Both the position numbers and the translations under genes were made by a program. Positions 60,475-64,000 of a DNA stretch of 64,000 nucleotides are shown one piece after another. A model generated the notes under the pieces. It saw nothing but the letters and a program-made list of their open reading frames with translations, searched no databases and was not told the origin of the DNA. Source of the stretch: Oscillospiraceae bacterium (GTDB taxonomy: Bacteria > Bacillota > Clostridia > Oscillospirales > Oscillospiraceae); NCBI GenBank assembly GCA_017461445.1, contig JAFTXW010000013.1, forward strand, positions 1-64,000, written 5' to 3'. Position 1 is the stretch's first letter; the number at the start of each line of letters is the position of its first letter.

Positions 60475-61307
60475 TGAACACATTAGAGATCAAACACTTA
60501 TCCAAATCCTTCCCCGGCTTTCAGCTGGACAATATCAGCCTGACCCTGCCCAGCGGCTGCGTCATGGGCCTGGTGGGCGAAAACGGGGCGGGCAAAAGCA
60601 CCACCATCAAGCTGATTCTGGAAATGCTCCGCAGAGACGGCGGCACCGTCACTATCCTCGGTAAGGACAGTGTACAGCTGGTCAAGGAGGACATCGGCGT
60701 GGTCATGGACGAGGTGGGCATCCCCCTGTGCCTGAACACCCGGCAGGTTGGGAAGGTCATGGCGGGCAGCTACCAAAACTGGGATCAGGCCCGGTATGAA
60801 GCCCTGCTCCAAAAGCTGTCCCTCCCTGATAAGAAGCCCTTCAAGGACTTTTCCCGCGGCATGAAAATGAAGCTGGGCATCGCCATTGCCCTGTCTCACA
60901 ACGCCAAGCTGCTGATTTTGGACGAGGCCACCAGCGGCCTTGACCCGGTGGTCCGGGACGAGGTGGTGGAAATGTTCCGGGAATTTACCATGGATGAAAG
61001 CCACGCCATTCTCATTTCCTCCCACATCGTCAGCGATCTGGAAAAGCTCTGCGACTACATCGCCTTCCTCCATCAGGGCAAGCTGCTGCTGTGCGAGGAA
61101 AAGGACCGGCTTTTGGAGGAATACGGCCTGGTGCTGTGTACCCCGGAACAGCTCATGGAGCTGGACGCGGACACGGTAAAGGGCACAAAGAAATCGCCCT
61201 ACGGCATTGAAGCCCTGGTGCTGCGGGAGAACGTCCCCGCCGGGTGGAAGGTCAGTCCCGTGAGCATCGAGGATCTGTTTATTTTCATGGTTAAGGAGGC
61301 GAAGTGA
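60474..61307 (+). CDS. ABC transporter ATP-binding protein
   Basis: A 277-residue ATPase with Walker A GENGAGKST at 35-43, the signature FSRGMKMKLGIA and Walker B LLILDEATSGLD. The sequence of the signature (SRGM rather than SGGQ) is normal in this export subfamily. It pairs with the next gene. Likely exports a peptide or drug, or moves a lipid. Confidence 0.93.
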   Translation: MNTLEIKHLSKSFPGFQLDNISLTLPSGCVMGLVGENGAGKSTTIKLILEMLRRDGGTVTILGKDSVQLVKEDIGVVMDEVGIPLCLNTRQVGKVMAGSYQNWDQARYEALLQKLSLPDKKPFKDFSRGMKMKLGIAIALSHNAKLLILDEATSGLDPVVRDEVVEMFREFTMDESHAILISSHIVSDLEKLCDYIAFLHQGKLLLCEEKDRLLEEYGLVLCTPEQLMELDADTVKGTKKSPYGIEALVLRENVPAGWKVSPVSIEDLFIFMVKEAK

Positions 61308-61308
61308 T

Positions 61309-61932
61309 ATGAGAGGACTTCTGCTAAAGGATCTGTACATGGCCTGGAAGTATTGTAAACTCTATCTTCTGATGGTCGTCGGCTTCCTGATGATCGCCGC
61401 AGGCGGACATTCTAATTCCTTTTTTCTGATTTATCCCAGCATTATGAGTGGTCTGATCCCCATGTCTTTGCTGGCCTATGACGAGCAGCACAAATGGGAC
61501 CAGTATTCTCTGACGCTGCCCTATACCCGTGTTCAGCTGGTGTCGGTAAAATTTCTGGTGGGATTAGCACTCTGCTTTGTAGTGGTCATTTCCTCCGCCC
61601 TGGTGCTGGCCATTCGTATGCTTACGGCAAACGAGTTTTCCTGGAACATCTGGATTGTATGGGTAGGCAGCGTACTATGCAGCTGCCTCCTCGGCCCCTC
61701 TCTCTGTCTGCCCTTCATGTTCAAGCTGGGCGCGGAAAAGGGACGCATTTTCTACAGTATTTCCCTTGGCCTCCTCTGCGCCATTTGCGTCCTTCTGACC
61801 CTGAACCTGCCCACCGGCACAGGCATCACCGATCTGGCAGCCGTCATCCCCCTGGCCTGCCTGGTATCCATCGCCATCTTCGCCCTCTCCTGGTGGCTGT
61901 CCATACGGTTCTACGAAAAGCGGGAGTTCTGA
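61309..61932 (+). CDS. ABC-2 type transporter permease
   Basis: A 207-residue membrane protein with six hydrophobic segments and the ABC-2 family start MRGLLLKDLYMAWKY. It starts one base after the ATPase stop and completes the exporter. Confidence 0.88.
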   Translation: MRGLLLKDLYMAWKYCKLYLLMVVGFLMIAAGGHSNSFFLIYPSIMSGLIPMSLLAYDEQHKWDQYSLTLPYTRVQLVSVKFLVGLALCFVVVISSALVLAIRMLTANEFSWNIWIVWVGSVLCSCLLGPSLCLPFMFKLGAEKGRIFYSISLGLLCAICVLLTLNLPTGTGITDLAAVIPLACLVSIAIFALSWWLSIRFYEKREF

Positions 61933-61943
61933 TTGGCACCCCC

Positions 61944-62077
61944 GCGTAGGGGCGACCCTTGCGGTCGCCCGGCGATGCGGAACGCATCGCACCGCCGAAG
62001 GCGGAACATTTTTGATTGCCCTGACGGTCAATGGCACCCTGCGGGTGCCCGGGCGACCGCAAGGGTCGCCCCTACGC
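61944..62077. mobile_element. 134-bp MITE-like element with perfect 27-bp terminal repeats
   Basis: Bases 61944-61970 and 62051-62077 are perfect inverted copies (GCGTAGGGGCGACC-) that also fold on themselves over GCAA. Inside are GCGATGCG-GAA-CGCATCGC, CCGCC-GAA-GGCGG and GGCACCC-TGC-GGGTGCC. The left half is the reverse complement of the three-hairpin element at 21299-21358 with a different core. Confidence 0.7.
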
Positions 62078-62109
62078 GATGTAAAACGTCAGCCAACCTT
62101 TTCTTTTCA

Positions 62110-62138
62110 TTGACGACCCCCTCGGGAATCGGTATAAT
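62110..62138 (+). promoter_or_regulatory. Promoter of the nitroreductase gene
   Basis: TTGACG at 62110-62115 and TATAAT at 62133-62138 are 17 bases apart. Confidence 0.7.
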
Positions 62139-62162
62139 GAAAAGAAAAACGGAGGTTTTTCT

Positions 62163-62693
62163 ATGGACTTTTTAGAGATCGCAAGGGCGCGGCAGTCCTG
62201 CCGGGCTTATGATGAGGGACGGGCTGTGGAGCCGGAGAAGCTGGAGGCTGTTCTGGAAGCCGCACGGCTGTCTCCCTCTGCCTGCAACGGGCAGCCCTAC
62301 CATTTTACCGTCTGCCGGGGGCAGGCCGCAAAGGATGTGGCTATGGCCTGCCGGGGGCTGGGGCTGAACAAGTTCGCCGTTCAGGCACCCGTGGTCATCG
62401 TGGTTTCCGAGGAGCCCTATGTCAAGTCCGCCGCCATGGGCGCAAGGGTGAAGGGGAACGACTACCGCTCCATCGACATCGGCATCGCCACCGCTTATCT
62501 CACCGCCGAAGCCGCCGCCCAGGGGCTTTCCACCTGCATCCTGGGCTGGTTGGACGACCCGAAGATTCGGGAAATTTGTGGCCTGACCCATCCCGTCCGC
62601 CTGGTCATCACCCTGGGCTACGCCAAGGAGGGCGATGTCCTTCGAAAGAAGGTCCGCAAAGATTTGGGAGAATTGGTCTCCTACAAAGAATGA
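62163..62693 (+). CDS. Nitroreductase family FMN oxidoreductase
   Basis: A 176-residue flavoprotein with the family start ARQSCRAYDEGRAV, PSACNGQPYHF and YRSIDIGIATAYL. Typical substrates are quinones and nitro compounds; the natural one is unknown. Single gene with its own promoter and terminator. Confidence 0.92.
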   Translation: MDFLEIARARQSCRAYDEGRAVEPEKLEAVLEAARLSPSACNGQPYHFTVCRGQAAKDVAMACRGLGLNKFAVQAPVVIVVSEEPYVKSAAMGARVKGNDYRSIDIGIATAYLTAEAAAQGLSTCILGWLDDPKIREICGLTHPVRLVITLGYAKEGDVLRKKVRKDLGELVSYKE

Positions 62694-62700
62694 ATACCCG

Positions 62701-62727
62701 CCCCGCTGTGAATGCAGCGGGGTTTTT
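62701..62727 (+). terminator. Nitroreductase terminator
   Basis: CCCCGCTG and CAGCGGGG pair over TGAATG, followed by TTTTTG. Confidence 0.85.
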
Positions 62728-62752
62728 GCTGCCTTTGGCAGTTCGATACATC

Positions 62753-62836
62753 ATTTAACCTTTTTGTTAAATATCCTGTTGACAAGTATCCGCTTTTATG
62801 CTATCATTCATTTAACAGTTAAGTTAATTGTTAAAT
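62753..62836 (+). promoter_or_regulatory. Promoter and twin operators of the second SdpR-like operon
   Basis: TTGACA (62779-62784) and TATCAT (62802-62807) are 17 bases apart. ATTTAAC-N6-GTTAAAT (62753-62772) lies before the -35, and a second ATTTAAC/GTTAAAT pair (62810-62816, 62830-62836) covers the region after the -10, the layout of an autorepressed promoter. Confidence 0.75.
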
Positions 62837-62859
62837 ATCCTTTCAAAGGAGGAACTGCC

Positions 62860-63123
62860 ATGGGTTTACAGCAGACCTTAAAAGCCTTGGCCGACCCTAC
62901 CCGGCGGGAGATTTTAAATCTTCTGAAAAACAAGCGGCTCTCCGCCGGGGAGATCACCGACCATTTCGACATTACTGCCGCCGCCATTTCCCGGCATTTA
63001 TCTGTCCTGAAGGAGGCAGACCTGATCTGGGACACCCGGGACGGCAAGTACATCTACTACGAGCTGAACGCCTCCGTCCTGGAGGAGATCATGCTCTGGA
63101 TCACCGATCTGAAAGGAGAATGA
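62860..63123 (+). CDS. ArsR/SdpR-family transcriptional repressor
   Basis: An 87-residue winged-helix protein (LADPTRREILNLLK, then AAAISRHLSVLKEADLIW) without metal-site cysteines, close in plan to the SdpR-like protein at 35215-35493. ATG 62860 follows AAAGGAGG. It leads an operon with yhfC and a probable sdpI. Confidence 0.92.
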   Translation: MGLQQTLKALADPTRREILNLLKNKRLSAGEITDHFDITAAAISRHLSVLKEADLIWDTRDGKYIYYELNASVLEEIMLWITDLKGE

Positions 63124-63126
63124 AAT

Positions 63127-63969
63127 TTGATCCCTGTTTCCACCATTCTGGCCTGTGTCTTTACACTGTTCGTCAGCCTGATCCTGCCCGTCCTTATTTT
63201 GATCGTTTTTGCGGTAAAGAATAAAGACAATGGCATCTGGTCCGCCTGGTTCATCGGCGCGGCGGGCTTTATCGTGCCCCAGCTGCTGATCCGGCTCCCC
63301 ATTCTGAGCCTTTTGTCCGCGATCGATGGCTTTGCATCCTTTATGTCCTCCCATCTGCTGGTATACGCCCTGTTCCTGGCCTTCACGGCGGGGTTGTTCG
63401 AGCTGGCAGGCCGTTACGCAGCGGCAAAGCTGCTGACCAAAAAACTCAATTTCAAGCGTTCCCTTGTCGCGGGCCTGGGCCACGGCGGTATCGAGGCCAT
63501 GGCGATCGTGGGCATTTCCTTTGTTAACAATCTGGCCTACATTTTTCTGATCAACAGCGGCAGCTTTGATGCCGTCCTTGTTGAGACTGCCGCCGCAGGC
63601 ATTGACACTGCCCAGCTGGAAGCCATCCGGGAATCCTTTCTCACCACCTCTCCCGTCCTGTTTCTGCTGGCGGGCTACGAGCGGCTGCTGACCATGGTTT
63701 TCCACGCGGCCATGTCCATGATCGTCTGCTATGCCGTCCACTCCGGGAAGCCCCGGAAGGGCCTGCTGGTCTGCCTGGCTCTGCACACCCTGCTGGACTG
63801 CGGTGCGGGCATTACGTTGCTCATCAATCAGGGGACCCTGTCTCAAGCCCTGGGCTACACCATCATCTACACCATTATGACCGCTGTCGCCATTCTCTCC
63901 CTGCTGATTCTGAAACATATCCGCACCCGCTGGCCTGACCCGGCCCCTATTGAAGGAGGTACCCTATGA
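63127..63969 (+). CDS. YhfC family intramembrane protein
   Basis: A 280-residue membrane protein with seven or so helices and GLGHGGIEAM and CLALHTLLDCG, the conserved histidine-containing motifs of the YhfC family of putative membrane metalloproteases. The start is TTG 63127, placed eight bases after AAGGAG. It begins three bases after the repressor stop and its TGA overlaps the next ATG. Confidence 0.88.
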   Translation: MIPVSTILACVFTLFVSLILPVLILIVFAVKNKDNGIWSAWFIGAAGFIVPQLLIRLPILSLLSAIDGFASFMSSHLLVYALFLAFTAGLFELAGRYAAAKLLTKKLNFKRSLVAGLGHGGIEAMAIVGISFVNNLAYIFLINSGSFDAVLVETAAAGIDTAQLEAIRESFLTTSPVLFLLAGYERLLTMVFHAAMSMIVCYAVHSGKPRKGLLVCLALHTLLDCGAGITLLINQGTLSQALGYTIIYTIMTAVAILSLLILKHIRTRWPDPAPIEGGTL

Positions 63970-64000
63970 TCCTGCAAAATAAGAAACGCCTGATCCTCAC
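63966..64000 (+). CDS. Start of a probable SdpI-family gene (cut by window end)
   Basis: ATG 63966 overlaps the yhfC stop codon and has GGAGGTACC upstream. Only MILQNKKRLIL is visible; the operon position and the basic start followed by a hydrophobic turn suggest SdpI. This is inference from context. Confidence 0.5.
   Translation, partial: MILQNKKRLIL

Overview
The window looks like chromosome of a gut-type Clostridia, most likely Oscillospirales/Ruminococcaceae. It is GC-rich, uses Firmicutes-style AGGAGG ribosome sites and sigma-A promoters, and carries Firmicutes hallmarks: two T-box leaders, SepF, DivIVA, small Hfq, YtrA-type GntR, SdpR/SdpI pairs and an ECF-transporter S component. The taxon is inferred from gene content only.

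Layout. 1-3,780: an accessory array in which the 3' end of one unknown gene is repeated four times (R1-R4), each copy facing a different AT-richer gene on the minus strand (unknown, DUF4375-like, DUF4259-like). 3,824-11,770: rubrerythrin, nagB, an ECF S component, a hairpin array, an esterase, an AT-rich HNH endonuclease, an ECF sigma factor with a membrane partner, and a zinc-ribbon PPIC foldase. 12,022-24,762: a housekeeping run of miaB, mutS, CPBP protease, GNAT, mutL, methyltransferase, Nudix, GNAT, miaA, hfq, then yggS, sepF and divIVA. 24,785-28,400: Ile T-box, a 228-bp inverted-repeat element, ileS, tRNA-Thr and tRNA-Tyr. 28,583-31,105: small accessory genes and a second hairpin array. 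31,190-45,116: regulation and envelope functions (two XRE-TPR regulators sharing one promoter/operator block, phosphodiesterase, sigma/anti-sigma pair, sdpR-sdpI, XRE membrane sensor, four-gene operon ending in a PstS-like protein, two-component system, PHP protein, Imm26-like protein). 45,255-58,923: a complete branched-chain amino acid pathway, with ilvE on its own promoter and then a T-box, probably Leu-specific, in front of ilvA-ridA-leuA-leuC-leuD-leuB-ilvB-ilvN-ilvC-ilvD and a DUF815 ATPase. 58,970-64,000: DegV, a YtrA-ABC operon, a nitroreductase, and a second SdpR-like operon with YhfC and the start of a probable SdpI.

The most unusual content is between genes. Two arrays of short hairpins (6,101-6,267 and 30,187-30,355) share a blueprint but not a sequence: unlike hairpins with GNA/GNRA-type loops are joined by a constant 7-base word, the word and the loop polarity invert halfway, and a 10-11 bp outer stem competes with a local hairpin for the same strand. 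Several other inverted-repeat elements in the window use the same hairpin style. Together with the decaying R1-R4 array, these are the best candidates for undescribed systems.
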